Source: GCA-2731375 sp964631725 (GTDB taxonomy: Bacteria > Pseudomonadota > Alphaproteobacteria > GCA-2731375). Taken from it: a stretch of 64,000 bases of DNA. Positions 7,253 through 16,776 of this stretch are shown here, piece by piece (position 1 is the stretch's first letter; the number at the start of each line of letters is the position of its first letter). Location: contig CAZVYX010000003.1 in NCBI GenBank assembly GCA_964631725.1, positions 1 to 64,000 of the forward strand, given 5' to 3'. A program made the position numbers and the translations under genes. The notes beneath the pieces were generated by a model. That model saw only the letters and a program-made list of their open reading frames with translations, was not told the origin of the DNA and did not search any database.

Positions 7253-9667
7253 ATGAAATCCCACGCCCGTGTCGCCGTCATCGGCGGCGGTGTTGTCGGT
7301 TGCTCCGTCCTCTATCACCTGACCAAATATGGCTGGGATGACGTGGTCTTGATCGAACGGGCGGAGCTGACCTCGGGCTCCACCTGGCATGCGGCGGGCG
7401 GCTTTCATACCCTGAACGCCGACCCGAACATTGCCGCCCTGCAAGGTTACACCATTCGGCTGTATCGGGAGTTGGAGGAGATCACCGGGCAATCCTGTGG
7501 CCTGCATCACGTCGGCGGCGTGACCATCGCCACCGATCCCAACCGCATGGATTTCCTCAAGGCGGAACGCGCCAAGCACCGCAACATGGACCTGGATACC
7601 GAAATTATTGGTCCCGACGAGATCAAGCAACTCTGCCCCGTCCTCAATACGGACGATATTCTCGGCGGCCTCTACGATCCCCTGGATGGCCATCTCGACC
7701 CATCCGGCACCACGCAAGCCTATGCCAAGGCGGCCCGCATGGGTGGGGCCGAGATCTATCTGCGCAATCCGGTCAAGGAGCTGTCGCGCAAACCGGATCA
7801 TAGCTGGGACGTGGTCACCGAACAGGGCAGCATCAATTGCCAATATGTGGTCAATGCCGCCGGGCTTTGGGCCCGCGAGGTTGGCGCCATGGCGGGGGTC
7901 TATCTGCCCCTGCATCCCATGGAACATCAATATCTGGTCACCGATGATATTGCCGAGGTTTACGAGCGGGAGAGCGAATTGCCCCATGTCATGGATCCGG
8001 CCGGCGAGAGTTATTTCCGCCAGGAAGGCCGGGGCCTGGTCATCGGCATTTACGAGCAGGCATGCGAGCCCTGGGCAGTGAACGGCACATCGTGGGACTT
8101 CGGCGCCGAACTGTTGCCCGACAAGCTGGACCGCATCGAAGCGCCGCTGGCCGAGGCCTACCACCGCTATCCCTGCCTCGGCACCGCCGGCATCAAGCGG
8201 GTGATCAATGGCCCCTTCACCTTTGCCCCCGACGGCAATCCCCTGGTCGGGCCGGTTCCGGGGCTGCCCGGATACTGGTCCGCCTGCGCCGTGATGGCGG
8301 GCTTCAGCCAGGGCGGCGGTGTCGGCCGAACCGTGGCCGAATGGATGATCGAAGGGGAGCCATCATCGGATGTTTTCGCCATGGACGTGGCCCGCTTCGG
8401 CGACTACACGACACCGGATTATACCCGTGTGAAGGTGATGGAAAATTATCAACGGCGCTTCGCCATCACCTATCCCAACGAGGAACTGCCCGCAGCCCGG
8501 CCGCTGCATACCACGCCAGCCTATGAACTCTGGCAGCAGCAGAACGCCGTGTTCGGCGCCGCCCATGGCATGGAAGTGGTGAACTATTTCGCGCCCGAAG
8601 GTGAGACGCCCTACGAGATCCCCAGCTTTCGCCGCTCCAACGCCCACGAAACGGTGGCCGTCGAGTGCCATGCGGTGCGCACCGCCGTGGGCCTGAATGA
8701 AATCCATAACTTCTCCAAGTTCGCGGTTACCGGCCCCGGCGCCGAAGCCTGGCTGAACCGGGTTCTGGCCAACCGCATGCCGAAGCCGGGCCGCATTGCC
8801 CTGAGCCCGATGCTGAACCCCCTGGGCAAACTGATCGGCGATCTGACCGTCTCGCACATCGCGCCGGAGCGCTTTCAGGTCATCGGTTCCTACGCCGCGC
8901 AGGCTTATCATATGCGCTGGTTCGAGGCCCAATTGCCCTCTCCCGGGGTAGAAATCCGCAATATCTCGGACCAGCGTATCGGCTTCCAGATTGCCGGCCC
9001 ACGGGCGCGGGAGCTGCTTTCCCGCCTGAGCAATCAGGATCTTTCCTCCGCCGCCTTTCCCTTCCTCGGCGTGCGCGAGATGGCGGTTGGCGAGTTACAG
9101 GCCATCGTTTGCCGGATCTCATATACCGGCGATCTGGGCTATGAAATCTATGTGCCGCGCGAAGACCAGGCCGCCCTCTATCACGCTCTGACCGCCGCCG
9201 GCGCCGAATTCGGGTTACGGCCGTTCGGTATGCGGGCGATGATGTCCCTGCGTCTGGAGAAGGGCTTCGGTTCCTGGCTAAGGGAGTACAAGCCCGACTA
9301 CACGCCGGCGGAGACCGGCCTGGACCGTTTCGTGAATTTCGACAAAGGCGATTTCATCGGCCGCGCCGCCGCGCTTGCCGAACAGGATAACCCGCCCGCC
9401 CGGCGCCTGGTTGCCCTGGTAGTTGAAGCCGAAGACGCCGATGTCTGGGCCGACGAACCGATCTGGAAGGACGGACAGGTCGTCGGCATGGTGACCTCCG
9501 GCGGCTATGCCCACCATATGGGCAAGAGCGTGGCCCTGGGTTTCGTCCCCGTAGCCATGATCGCCCCCGGCGCGGCGTTCGAGATCGAAATCCTGGGCGA
9601 CCTCCGCCCCGCGGCCCTGATCACCGAACCTCTGTTCGATCCCAAGGGCGAACGCCTGCGCGGTTAG
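7253..9667 (+). CDS. FAD-dependent oxidoreductase with GcvT domain (dimethylglycine dehydrogenase-like)
   Basis: The ATG at 7253, rather than the ATG at 7208, fits a purine-rich upstream site and puts the Rossmann motif GGGVVG at residues 11-16. The N-terminal half is a DAO-type FAD oxidoreductase with SGSTWHAAGG. The His in that motif (H46) matches the residue that binds FAD covalently in dimethylglycine and sarcosine dehydrogenases. The C-terminal half (from about residue 430) is a GcvT/aminomethyltransferase-like tetrahydrofolate domain. Expected reaction: oxidative N-demethylation of a methylated glycine or related amine, passing the one-carbon unit to tetrahydrofolate. About 804 aa, normal for the family. 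Exact substrate is unknown. Confidence 0.9.
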   Translation: MKSHARVAVIGGGVVGCSVLYHLTKYGWDDVVLIERAELTSGSTWHAAGGFHTLNADPNIAALQGYTIRLYRELEEITGQSCGLHHVGGVTIATDPNRMDFLKAERAKHRNMDLDTEIIGPDEIKQLCPVLNTDDILGGLYDPLDGHLDPSGTTQAYAKAARMGGAEIYLRNPVKELSRKPDHSWDVVTEQGSINCQYVVNAAGLWAREVGAMAGVYLPLHPMEHQYLVTDDIAEVYERESELPHVMDPAGESYFRQEGRGLVIGIYEQACEPWAVNGTSWDFGAELLPDKLDRIEAPLAEAYHRYPCLGTAGIKRVINGPFTFAPDGNPLVGPVPGLPGYWSACAVMAGFSQGGGVGRTVAEWMIEGEPSSDVFAMDVARFGDYTTPDYTRVKVMENYQRRFAITYPNEELPAARPLHTTPAYELWQQQNAVFGAAHGMEVVNYFAPEGETPYEIPSFRRSNAHETVAVECHAVRTAVGLNEIHNFSKFAVTGPGAEAWLNRVLANRMPKPGRIALSPMLNPLGKLIGDLTVSHIAPERFQVIGSYAAQAYHMRWFEAQLPSPGVEIRNISDQRIGFQIAGPRARELLSRLSNQDLSSAAFPFLGVREMAVGELQAIVCRISYTGDLGYEIYVPREDQAALYHALTAAGAEFGLRPFGMRAMMSLRLEKGFGSWLREYKPDYTPAETGLDRFVNFDKGDFIGRAAALAEQDNPPARRLVALVVEAEDADVWADEPIWKDGQVVGMVTSGGYAHHMGKSVALGFVPVAMIAPGAAFEIEILGDLRPAALITEPLFDPKGERLRG

Positions 9668-9677
9668 CGTCCTTATT

Positions 9678-10586
9678 TCATGGCCGGCGCAGCAGGGCCC
9701 GCCAGCACAGCATCAGAGGCCGGGCGAGCGGGTTGAGGGCCAGATTGGGCGCGAAGGGATCATCGCCTGCCTCTGCCAGGCGGCGCAAATAGGCCCGGGC
9801 CAGGCTGCCGTGCAACAAGGGCGCCATGGCGGCACGTTTGGGGCGGTATTTTGCCAGCGCCTGCAACTCATCTTTCGCCGCCGCCGCGACCTCCGCCACG
9901 CAGGCCGCCAGGGCGGCGGGCCGCGGCGCGGACCAGACGTCTTCCGCCGCGACACCGTGGCTGGCCAGAATATCCAGCGGCAGACAGAGCCGGCCCTGAA
10001 AATTGCCGCCCGGCGCCTGAAACGGCAGGTTCCGCAGCATGCCGGCCAGAGCATAGGCCGTGCCCGCCGCCCGCGCCCCCACAGTGGCATCGTCATCGCC
10101 ATCAGCCAGGATTCGCACCGCCAATTGCGCCAGCATGCCGCCGGTATCGCGGGCCTGGGTCACAACATCGCCCAGGGTGGCAAAAGGCGGATCGGTCAGG
10201 TCCCGCTCCCGCGCCGCCAGGATGCCGCACAGATCTGGCAGCAGATCCGCTAGCAGAACTGGCCTAGCATGCAGCGACGATAGCACCGGATGGCCCTGGT
10301 CTTCCGCGCCGCCGCCTCCGCCGCCTTCCAGGGCGTCGCGCCACCATTGCAGGCGCATTTGCCCCAACAAGGGCTGTTCGCCGCCGGCCGTTACGGCCCG
10401 GGCGCATTCCAGGTTGAAAGCGTACAGTGCCGCCAGCAGGGGCCGGGCCGCGTGGGGCGCGAACAGCAGGGTCAGATAACGGTCACGATCGGCGCGGTGC
10501 AGTTCGCCGAGGCAATAATCCAAATCCCCGCTGCCGCCGGCAGCCTGCTCATGGTTGCCGTCGGGGCCGCCAAATTCGCCTGTCAA
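9678..10586 (-). CDS. Squalene/phytoene synthase-family protein, NDUFAF6-like
   Basis: The 302-aa protein shows the all-alpha isoprenoid-synthase pattern (ADRDRYLTLLFAP, LYAFNLECARA, RLQWWRDALEG, FQAPGGNFQGRLCLPLDIL). The two Asp-rich motifs (DxxxD) needed for prenyl diphosphate catalysis are not visible. This is the hallmark of the NDUFAF6 branch, whose mitochondrial member is a complex I assembly factor; a catalytic phytoene synthase role is therefore unlikely. Its start region overlaps the upstream region of the divergent MFS gene. Confidence 0.78.
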   Translation of the reverse strand: MTGEFGGPDGNHEQAAGGSGDLDYCLGELHRADRDRYLTLLFAPHAARPLLAALYAFNLECARAVTAGGEQPLLGQMRLQWWRDALEGGGGGGAEDQGHPVLSSLHARPVLLADLLPDLCGILAARERDLTDPPFATLGDVVTQARDTGGMLAQLAVRILADGDDDATVGARAAGTAYALAGMLRNLPFQAPGGNFQGRLCLPLDILASHGVAAEDVWSAPRPAALAACVAEVAAAAKDELQALAKYRPKRAAMAPLLHGSLARAYLRRLAEAGDDPFAPNLALNPLARPLMLCWRALLRRP

Positions 10587-10659
10587 TATTGCCCCTCCGC
10601 CTCAGTTGACGTATCACTGCATGATCCACCGCCGTCCACGAGATGTTAGCCGTTTTCAC

Positions 10660-12003
10660 ATGAGTACCCCCAGCCAAGATTTCACCGGCCCGACCGAGAT
10701 CGGGCAGGACGGCGCTATCAACGGCGCGGACGAACCGCCGGGAACGCCGTTCCTTGGCCTGCACTACGGCTGGTGGATCGTGCTGTCGGCCGTACTCAGC
10801 GTATTCGTCTCCATGGGCGTGGGGCGCTTTGCCCTGGGCATGTTGTTGCCCGCCATGGGCGAGGCCTTGAACCTCAGCTATGTGCAGATGGGCTGGATCA
10901 GCACCGGCAATTTCATCGGCTATCTGCTCGGCGCCCTGTTGGTGCGGCGTTTGTTGCCCCGCATTGGCGAACGGCGCCTGATCTTCATAACCCTGATAAC
11001 CATCGTCGCCACCATGGTGGGGGTTTCGCTGTCGGATGGTTTCCTGCCCCTGGTCGTCCTGTATTCGGGCACGGGGATGTCGACCGCAATGGCCTTTGTC
11101 TCGGTCGTGGCCCTGTTGCCCCATTGGTTCACGACGAGATGGCGCGGTCTGGCGGCGGGATTGCTGTCCGCCGGCGCCGGTTTGGCGATGATGCTGTCGG
11201 GCTGGTGCATCCCCCTCATCAACGACACCCAAGGCGAGATCGGCTGGCGTTTGGGCTGGGGCGGCCTGGCGATGGTCTGCCTGCCCATCGCGGTATTCTG
11301 TTACGCCGTGATGCGCAACCGGCCCGGTGATCTGGGCCTGAAACCTTTTGGCGAAGCGGCCGGGGCCAAAGACGGCGACGGCGACGGCGATGCATTGGCG
11401 GAACGCGTGGGCGCGCCTCAGATGGCCGCCCTGAGCGCCGCGGCGTCTCGAATCCTGGTCATCCGCCTGGCCGCGATCTATTTCCTGTTTGGCGCCAGTT
11501 ACGTCGTTTATGGCACCTTTATCGTCACCACCCTGGTGCGCGAACATGGCATGGCGGAGGCCAAGGCCGGGCAATTCTGGATTTGGATGGGATTCTTCTC
11601 GCTGTTCTGCGGTCCCTTGCTGGGCGTGCTGTCGGACCGCCTGGGCCGGCGCGCCGGCATCACCACCGCGTTTTTCCTGCAAGGCTGCGCCTATGTGCTG
11701 ATCACCCAAGGCGGTGGCGGCGATTGGCCGGTCTATGTTTCGGTCATCCTGTACGGGCTGTCGATGTTCGGCGTCCCCCTGATCATCACGGCCGCCGCCG
11801 CCGACTACCTGAGCCCGGACCGCGCGGCGGGCGTGATCGGCACAATCTCGATCTTCCAGGGCATCGGCCAGATGCTGGGGCCCATCGCGGCCGGCGCCAT
11901 GGCGGAATACAGCGGCAGCTTCACGCCCGCCTATCTGGCCGCGGCCGCCATCGTGGCGCTTGCCATCGCCATCACCCTGACCCTGCCCGACCCTCCGGCG
12001 TGA
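10660..12003 (+). CDS. MFS transporter (YbfB/YjiJ-like)
   Basis: A 12-helix major facilitator: the first helix is in GWWIVLSAVLSVFVSMGVG and is followed by GRFALGMLLP, typical of the YbfB/YjiJ branch. The ATG at 10660 is chosen; ATG 10621 or an upstream start at 10555 would add a polar extension overlapping the divergent neighbour. A cytoplasmic loop (about residues 225-265) rich in Gly/Asp separates the two six-helix halves. Substrate is not predictable; export or uptake of a small organic acid is plausible. Confidence 0.85.
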   Translation: MSTPSQDFTGPTEIGQDGAINGADEPPGTPFLGLHYGWWIVLSAVLSVFVSMGVGRFALGMLLPAMGEALNLSYVQMGWISTGNFIGYLLGALLVRRLLPRIGERRLIFITLITIVATMVGVSLSDGFLPLVVLYSGTGMSTAMAFVSVVALLPHWFTTRWRGLAAGLLSAGAGLAMMLSGWCIPLINDTQGEIGWRLGWGGLAMVCLPIAVFCYAVMRNRPGDLGLKPFGEAAGAKDGDGDGDALAERVGAPQMAALSAAASRILVIRLAAIYFLFGASYVVYGTFIVTTLVREHGMAEAKAGQFWIWMGFFSLFCGPLLGVLSDRLGRRAGITTAFFLQGCAYVLITQGGGGDWPVYVSVILYGLSMFGVPLIITAAAADYLSPDRAAGVIGTISIFQGIGQMLGPIAAGAMAEYSGSFTPAYLAAAAIVALAIAITLTLPDPPA

Positions 12004-12016
12004 GTTAGCGGCGTAA

Positions 12017-12042
12017 GTCAGCCGAGTGAGTCAGCCGAGTAA
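12017..12042. repeat. Two-copy 13-nt tandem repeat
   Basis: GTCAGCCGAGTGA is followed directly by GTCAGCCGAGTAA just after the MFS stop codon, then an eight-G run. It lies between convergent genes; no function is apparent. Confidence 0.5.
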
Positions 12043-12056
12043 GGGGGGGGCCTGCC

Positions 12057-13064
12057 CTATCCCTTCTGCATTTCCTCCATGAAGGCGGCCTTGTCGTCGT
12101 GGTTCATGGCGGAGTAGGAGGCCGCCGTGCGGTCGGCGATGTGGCCGTAGCGGGACTTGATCTGCCGCGCCACTTCCCGGGCATCGCCCTGGACCGAGAT
12201 GGCGTGCAGCACATCGTCATCGATCAGCTCGCCCATGGCCTCCCAGCGGCCCTGCTTGGACATGGCGTTCAGTTCGGGCTGCAATTCGCCCATGTCGATG
12301 GAATCCAACACCGGTTTGTAGGCCGGCGTTGAGCCGTAGAAGGCGATCTGCTGGCGCATCTTGACGGTTTCCGCCGCAATCTCCTTTTCATCCCGGCCGG
12401 TGACCGCGAACACGGGATAGGCGATTTCGAAATCGGCGCGGGTTTTGCCGGACTTGGCGAAGCCGCGTTCCAGGGCCGGCAGGGTGACATTTTCGAGATA
12501 GGCCTGCGTCGTGAAGCCATGCACCAGCAGGCCATCGGCAACCTCGCCGGCGACCTCGGCCATCATCGGGCCGACGGCGGCGAGATAGACCCGGGGCGGG
12601 CCGTATTCCGTATTGGTCGGCGTGAAGAACGGCGTCATCAGGGTGTGGGTGTAGAATTTGCCGAGAAACTCAAGGGGTTTGTCCTCGTGCCAGCAGGCCC
12701 AGATCGCCCGCATGGCCAGAATCAGCTCGCGCATGCGCGCCGCCGGCGAGGACCAGGGCATGGAGAAACGCTTGGTGATATGGGGCCGGATCTGCGAGCC
12801 CAGTCCAAGGGCGAAGCGGCCTTTCGAGGCGGCATTCAGGTCATGGCCCACATTCGCCAGGGTCATGGGCGAGCGTGCGAAAGCGACGGCGATGCCGGTG
12901 GTCAGATCGATATTCTTGGTCGATTGCGCCGCCAGCAGCAGGGGCAGGAACGGATCGTGCGCCGTCTCGATGGATTTCAGGCCGTCATAGCCCATTTCCT
13001 CCAACTCGGCCGCCTCCCTGCCCGCCTTGTCCAGGTCGGACGTCAATACAGCATCTACTTTCAT
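12057..13064 (-). CDS. LLM-class, probably F420-dependent oxidoreductase (TIGR03617-like)
   Basis: The 335-aa protein is a luciferase-like TIM-barrel monooxygenase/reductase: KVDAVLTSDLDKAGREAAEL, YDGLKSIETAHDPFLPLLLA and GRFALGLGSQIRPHITKRF fit the actinobacterial/alphaproteobacterial F420-type subgroup described as TIGR03617. It is transcribed with, and 19 bp downstream of, the carboxyltransferase gene. The cofactor (F420 versus FMN) is inferred from subgroup resemblance, and no F420 biosynthesis gene is in this window. Confidence 0.82.
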   Translation of the reverse strand: MKVDAVLTSDLDKAGREAAELEEMGYDGLKSIETAHDPFLPLLLAAQSTKNIDLTTGIAVAFARSPMTLANVGHDLNAASKGRFALGLGSQIRPHITKRFSMPWSSPAARMRELILAMRAIWACWHEDKPLEFLGKFYTHTLMTPFFTPTNTEYGPPRVYLAAVGPMMAEVAGEVADGLLVHGFTTQAYLENVTLPALERGFAKSGKTRADFEIAYPVFAVTGRDEKEIAAETVKMRQQIAFYGSTPAYKPVLDSIDMGELQPELNAMSKQGRWEAMGELIDDDVLHAISVQGDAREVARQIKSRYGHIADRTAASYSAMNHDDKAAFMEEMQKG

Positions 13065-13083
13065 GGTCTCGCTCCTCTACGCA

Positions 13084-14547
13084 TTATCTGTTTGTTGCTA
13101 TTTCAATAGCACTGATCAGGCGGCCGCGTAATTCCCTTGGTTCGACAATCTCGTCATAAGCCAACTCGTCGCCAGCGGCCCAGGCGCCGCTGTTCTGGGT
13201 TTCGGCCAGGGCGCGGGCGTCGGCGTCATCCATATTGGCCGCCTGGGCCCCGCCCTGGGCCGGCAGGCGGCCCAGACTGACCCCGGGCAGGCCCAGGGTC
13301 ACGGTCTGTCTATCGAAGGCGTTCATAGCCATGACGAAACCGCCGAAACCGAACGACTTGCGCAGGGTGACATGCAGTTTCGGCGAACGCATGGACGATT
13401 GCGCCATGTACATGCGCGCCGTCGAACGCAGGGTGCCGGCCCGCTCGGCCGCCGAACCGGACATCACACCGGGGGTATCGGCCAGGAACAGCACGGGCAG
13501 GCCCAGGGGATCGCAACGGTTGATGAAATCAGCGGCCTTCTCGGCCGCCACCGCGTCGATGGCGCCGGCCATGACCGCCGGCTGGTTGGCCACAATGGCC
13601 ACCGCATGGCCGTTCAGGCGCGCCAGTCCGGTGACGATAGCGCGGCCGTAGTCGGGCTGGATCTGCAGGAAACTGTCCCGGTCCAACAGCCGCTCGATAA
13701 CCGGGACGATGTCATAGGGCGTGCGCAGATTGGCGGGAATAAGATTGAACAGCTCGTCCTGGACCCCTGCCTCGCTCCCCGTCACGTGCCGGTTCTGGAA
13801 ATAGGCCAGATAATTCCTGACAAGTTCGGCGGCGTCTGCCTCACTTGCGGCCACGTTATGGGCCACGCCGGAAATCTTCGTGTGCAGCTCCGCGCCGCCC
13901 AGGTCTTCTTTCGAGACCACTTCGCCCATCGCCGCCTCCACCAACGGCGGGCCGGCGGCGAACATGACGGAGCCTTCCAGCATGACCACGAAATCCATCA
14001 ACAGGCCGCCGACCGAGCTATGGCCGGCGGACGAGCCGAGCACCACCGCCACCGACGGCACCGTGCCCGACAGCCGGGCCAGGACCTGTAGATCGATGGG
14101 GCTGTAGGGATAGCGTTCCAGGGCATTGCCCGCCCGCGCGCCGGCGCCGTCCAGCAACATCACGAACGGCAGCCGGCTTTCCAGTGCGATGGTGGCCAGG
14201 CGCAGGCGCTTAGCGTTGTTGCCATGGCCGATGGAGCCGCCCAGGGTGGTGAAATCCTCAACCGAAAAGACCACCCGGCCACCGTTGATCTTGCCCAGGC
14301 CGCCGATCAGCGCATCCGCCGGCACGGTATCGGCCCCATGATAGCTCTGTCCGCCCACCAGGGTGCCGACTTCCTCGAACGTACCGGGATCGATGAACAG
14401 CTCGATCAGTTCGCGGGCATTGCGCTGGCCACGTTCAGCGCGCCTGCGAAGCTTGTCGGCCCCGCCCATCTGCCGGCCAAAGGCCCGCCGCCGCTCAAAC
14501 TCGGCCAGCAGATTGCGCCAGTCCTCGGGAATTTTCTCGTCACTCAT
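13084..14547 (-). CDS. Acyl-CoA carboxylase carboxyltransferase (beta) subunit
   Basis: A 487-aa carboxyltransferase with both crotonase-fold halves: N-half SVEDFTTLGGSIGHGNNAKR and LLDGAGARAGNALE, C-half FLADTPGVMSGSAAERAG and RKSFGFGGFVMAMNAF. It would transfer CO2 from carboxybiotin to an acyl-CoA (propionyl-, methylcrotonyl- or related). The biotin carboxylase/BCCP alpha subunit is not adjacent, so the alpha partner must be elsewhere if this is a carboxylase. It lies in one direction with a small ACT-like protein upstream and an LLM oxidoreductase downstream. Confidence 0.88.
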   Translation of the reverse strand: MSDEKIPEDWRNLLAEFERRRAFGRQMGGADKLRRRAERGQRNARELIELFIDPGTFEEVGTLVGGQSYHGADTVPADALIGGLGKINGGRVVFSVEDFTTLGGSIGHGNNAKRLRLATIALESRLPFVMLLDGAGARAGNALERYPYSPIDLQVLARLSGTVPSVAVVLGSSAGHSSVGGLLMDFVVMLEGSVMFAAGPPLVEAAMGEVVSKEDLGGAELHTKISGVAHNVAASEADAAELVRNYLAYFQNRHVTGSEAGVQDELFNLIPANLRTPYDIVPVIERLLDRDSFLQIQPDYGRAIVTGLARLNGHAVAIVANQPAVMAGAIDAVAAEKAADFINRCDPLGLPVLFLADTPGVMSGSAAERAGTLRSTARMYMAQSSMRSPKLHVTLRKSFGFGGFVMAMNAFDRQTVTLGLPGVSLGRLPAQGGAQAANMDDADARALAETQNSGAWAAGDELAYDEIVEPRELRGRLISAIEIATNR

Positions 14548-14627
14548 ACCAGCCCGCCGCCAATTGTACCGCGGTCATACTACTACGCCTGGCGTGTCAG
14601 GCCAGGGTTCATCCCGGCTTCAGACTG

Positions 14628-14960
14628 TCAGACCTCCGCCGGCTCGAGCACCACGCGGGTGACGGGGATGATGTTGCGGATGCGGGCGGCGATATTGGCC
14701 GCTTGATGCGGCGGGATATGGGGAATGGCGATGTGGATGTGCAGGCTGCCGCCGGCACCGCCGTCGCCATCGTGCATATGCTTGCAGGTGACCTCCCGGG
14801 GGATCATGTCGCGCAGGGCGAACAGCTCCAGGACACGGGACAGGGCGGAGGCTTCCGGCTCGCATTGGATCTGGAAATTATGGGATTCCGCCGCCGCCAA
14901 GTGACTGGGCGGCGCGGCGTCGGACGATTGGTTACTGGTTTCTTCGTACTGAACGGACAT
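14628..14960 (-). CDS. Small protein with an ACT-like domain
   Basis: The ATG at 14960 has AGGAG at spacing 10, whereas the TTG three codons upstream would have almost no spacing. The ~110-aa product has a polar N-terminus and then a betaalphabeta pattern (ALSRVLELFALRDMIPREVT, LHIHIAIPHIPPHQAANIAA followed by RIRNIIPVTRVVL). This resembles the ACT domain of acetolactate synthase regulatory subunits. A His/Gly-rich loop, KHMHDGDGG, interrupts it. Two enzymes follow on the same strand, so a regulatory-subunit role is conceivable. The family assignment is tentative. Confidence 0.62.
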   Translation of the reverse strand: MSVQYEETSNQSSDAAPPSHLAAAESHNFQIQCEPEASALSRVLELFALRDMIPREVTCKHMHDGDGGAGGSLHIHIAIPHIPPHQAANIAARIRNIIPVTRVVLEPAEV

Positions 14961-15147
14961 GGCTGGCAAACTCCTGAGTAGGTAGCGTCATTGAAAAGCG
15001 GCTTGCATCCCGGCCATGCGTAATGGCCGGGCGGCTAAGCCGCTCGGTAATGAGCTGCCCTACGAGCAGGTATTTGCGGGTCGCATTCATGCCGGCACTA
15101 TATAGGGAGCCCCGCCAAAATGTCCAGGTGGGATCAATCGACGCCAA

Positions 15148-16776
15148 CTAATCAAATGGGGCGGCGCGGATCGCGGTCAGGGCATCGGGGGTGTCCACAT
15201 CCAGGAAGATGCCATCATCGTCCATGGGCACCTCGACCAGGTCATCCTCGTGCTGGCCGATCAGATGCTTGGCGCCGCTATCGCCGCCCACGGTGGTCAT
15301 TTCAGCGAAGAAGCGCGCGGCAAACAGCACCGGGTTGCCGCGCTTGCCCTGATAGGTCGGGACACAGATGGCCCGGCCCTCGACCGGATTAAAGGCGGCG
15401 ATCAGCCGGTTGATATGCCCCGGCGTGATGCGCGGCATATCGCCGAGCAGCACCATGACGCCGTCGATATCATCGCCCAGGGCCGCGACGCCGGCCTGCA
15501 GCGAGGTGCTGAGGCCGTCGGCATAGTTCGGATTATGTACGCTGCCAACGTCGAGGGCCGCCAGCGCGGCAGCGACGTCGTCCGCCTGATGCCCAGTAAC
15601 GGCCAGTATTTGGCTGATTTGTGAGGCTTGGATCGCCTCCACCACCCGCGCCAGCATGGCCTTGCCGTCGATCTCCGCCAGCAGCTTGTTTGCCGCACCC
15701 ATGCGCCGGGACTGGCCGGCGGCCAGGATCAGGGCAGCGATACGCGGCGCTTTTGGCGCGCCCATCGCCACATCGCCGGCCCGAAGCTGCGGCCTGGAAG
15801 GAATTTCCTTCAACAATCCGCCGGCACCCATGGCGGTGATCTCGTCACGGCCCACGGGCCGGTCCGCCAGCAGCCGTTGCAGCACCCAGTCAAAACCATT
15901 CAGCTTGGGTGAGCGGGCACAGCCGGGCAGGCCGATCACCGCCGTGCCGCCCTTGTCGGCCAGCAGCAGCAAATTGCCCGGATCCACCGGCATGCCGAAA
16001 TGTTCGATCTCACCACCGGCGGCAACGATGCCTGCGGGCACCTCGTCGCGCCGGTCGGTAATGGCGGAGGCGCCGAATATCAGGATCGGGTCCAGGCCCT
16101 GATCCAACTGCGCCCGTACCGCCGCCGCAACGCCGTCCGCTGTGTGAGGGCAGCGTTGTTGATCAGCCAGGTCACTGCCCAGACGCTGCAGACGGTCCCG
16201 CAGCACGGCGGCGGTTTTGTCGAGAACCTTGGCCTTGGTGCCCGACAGGGTGGTCATGATCAGGCCGGCCCGGCGGGCCCGATAGAGCGCGATATGCATC
16301 AGCGGCGTATCTTCGGAGGCGATGGCGATAGCCGCCTCCACCGCCCCACGGGGGGCCGCAAAAGGTATGATCTTGATGGTGGCCAGCATCTGTCCCGCCT
16401 CCACCGCCTCGTTCGGGGCCAGGGTGGCGATGGTGATGGCCTCGTGAATACGGTTCAGCCGGTCGATCCGGCCCGCATCCAGAACCACGACGCCGGCTTC
16501 GTCGGCATAAAGGTTGCAACGCCCGGTAAAAGCCTCCTGCAGGCGGGCGCCGGTGCCCCGGCAGGCCGCGGCAATGGCGTTTGCCGCCGTATCCTCGTCA
16601 ACATCGTCGGCTTCCAGGCGGGCCGCAATGACCTCCCCCATGCCGGCCTTGGCCAGGGCCGCGATATCTTCCGCCGAAAGCCTGCGGCCCTTTTTCATGC
16701 GCACGCCGTCGGCAGTCACCGAATGGGCCAAAATGGCGCCCTCGGCCCGGTCCAGTGGTGTCGGCCCAAAGATCAT
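15148..16776 (-). CDS. Molybdopterin-binding protein fused to MobA-like NTP transferase
   Basis: The 542-aa protein has two parts. Residues 1 to about 335 resemble a MoeA/MogA-type molybdopterin-binding module (LILAHSVTA-like opening, GTKAKVLDKTAAV, DPILIFGASAITDRRDEVP). From about 347 a MobA/MocA-type nucleotidyltransferase begins with LILAAGQSRRMG, followed by NKLLAEIDGKAML and LLGDMPRIT. This is the architecture of proteins that convert molybdopterin to the dinucleotide (CMP) form used by xanthine/CO-dehydrogenase-family enzymes. It overlaps the upstream XdhC gene by ATGA and closes the coxGSLMDE cluster, so it probably supplies molybdopterin cytosine dinucleotide to the CoxL-like enzyme. 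Confidence 0.88.
   Translation of the reverse strand: MIFGPTPLDRAEGAILAHSVTADGVRMKKGRRLSAEDIAALAKAGMGEVIAARLEADDVDEDTAANAIAAACRGTGARLQEAFTGRCNLYADEAGVVVLDAGRIDRLNRIHEAITIATLAPNEAVEAGQMLATIKIIPFAAPRGAVEAAIAIASEDTPLMHIALYRARRAGLIMTTLSGTKAKVLDKTAAVLRDRLQRLGSDLADQQRCPHTADGVAAAVRAQLDQGLDPILIFGASAITDRRDEVPAGIVAAGGEIEHFGMPVDPGNLLLLADKGGTAVIGLPGCARSPKLNGFDWVLQRLLADRPVGRDEITAMGAGGLLKEIPSRPQLRAGDVAMGAPKAPRIAALILAAGQSRRMGAANKLLAEIDGKAMLARVVEAIQASQISQILAVTGHQADDVAAALAALDVGSVHNPNYADGLSTSLQAGVAALGDDIDGVMVLLGDMPRITPGHINRLIAAFNPVEGRAICVPTYQGKRGNPVLFAARFFAEMTTVGGDSGAKHLIGQHEDDLVEVPMDDDGIFLDVDTPDALTAIRAAPFD

Noticed and set aside
9678..10586. Calling the gene phytoene or squalene synthase
   Set aside because: The Asp-rich catalytic motifs are not visible, so the NDUFAF6-like group is the better fit.
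10549..11709. 386-codon minus-strand reading frame
   Set aside because: Antisense to the MFS transporter; polar, Gln/His-rich translation without conserved features.
12004..12056. Possible short CRISPR-like or attachment repeat
   Set aside because: Only two 13-nt copies without spacers; no integrase or cas gene nearby.
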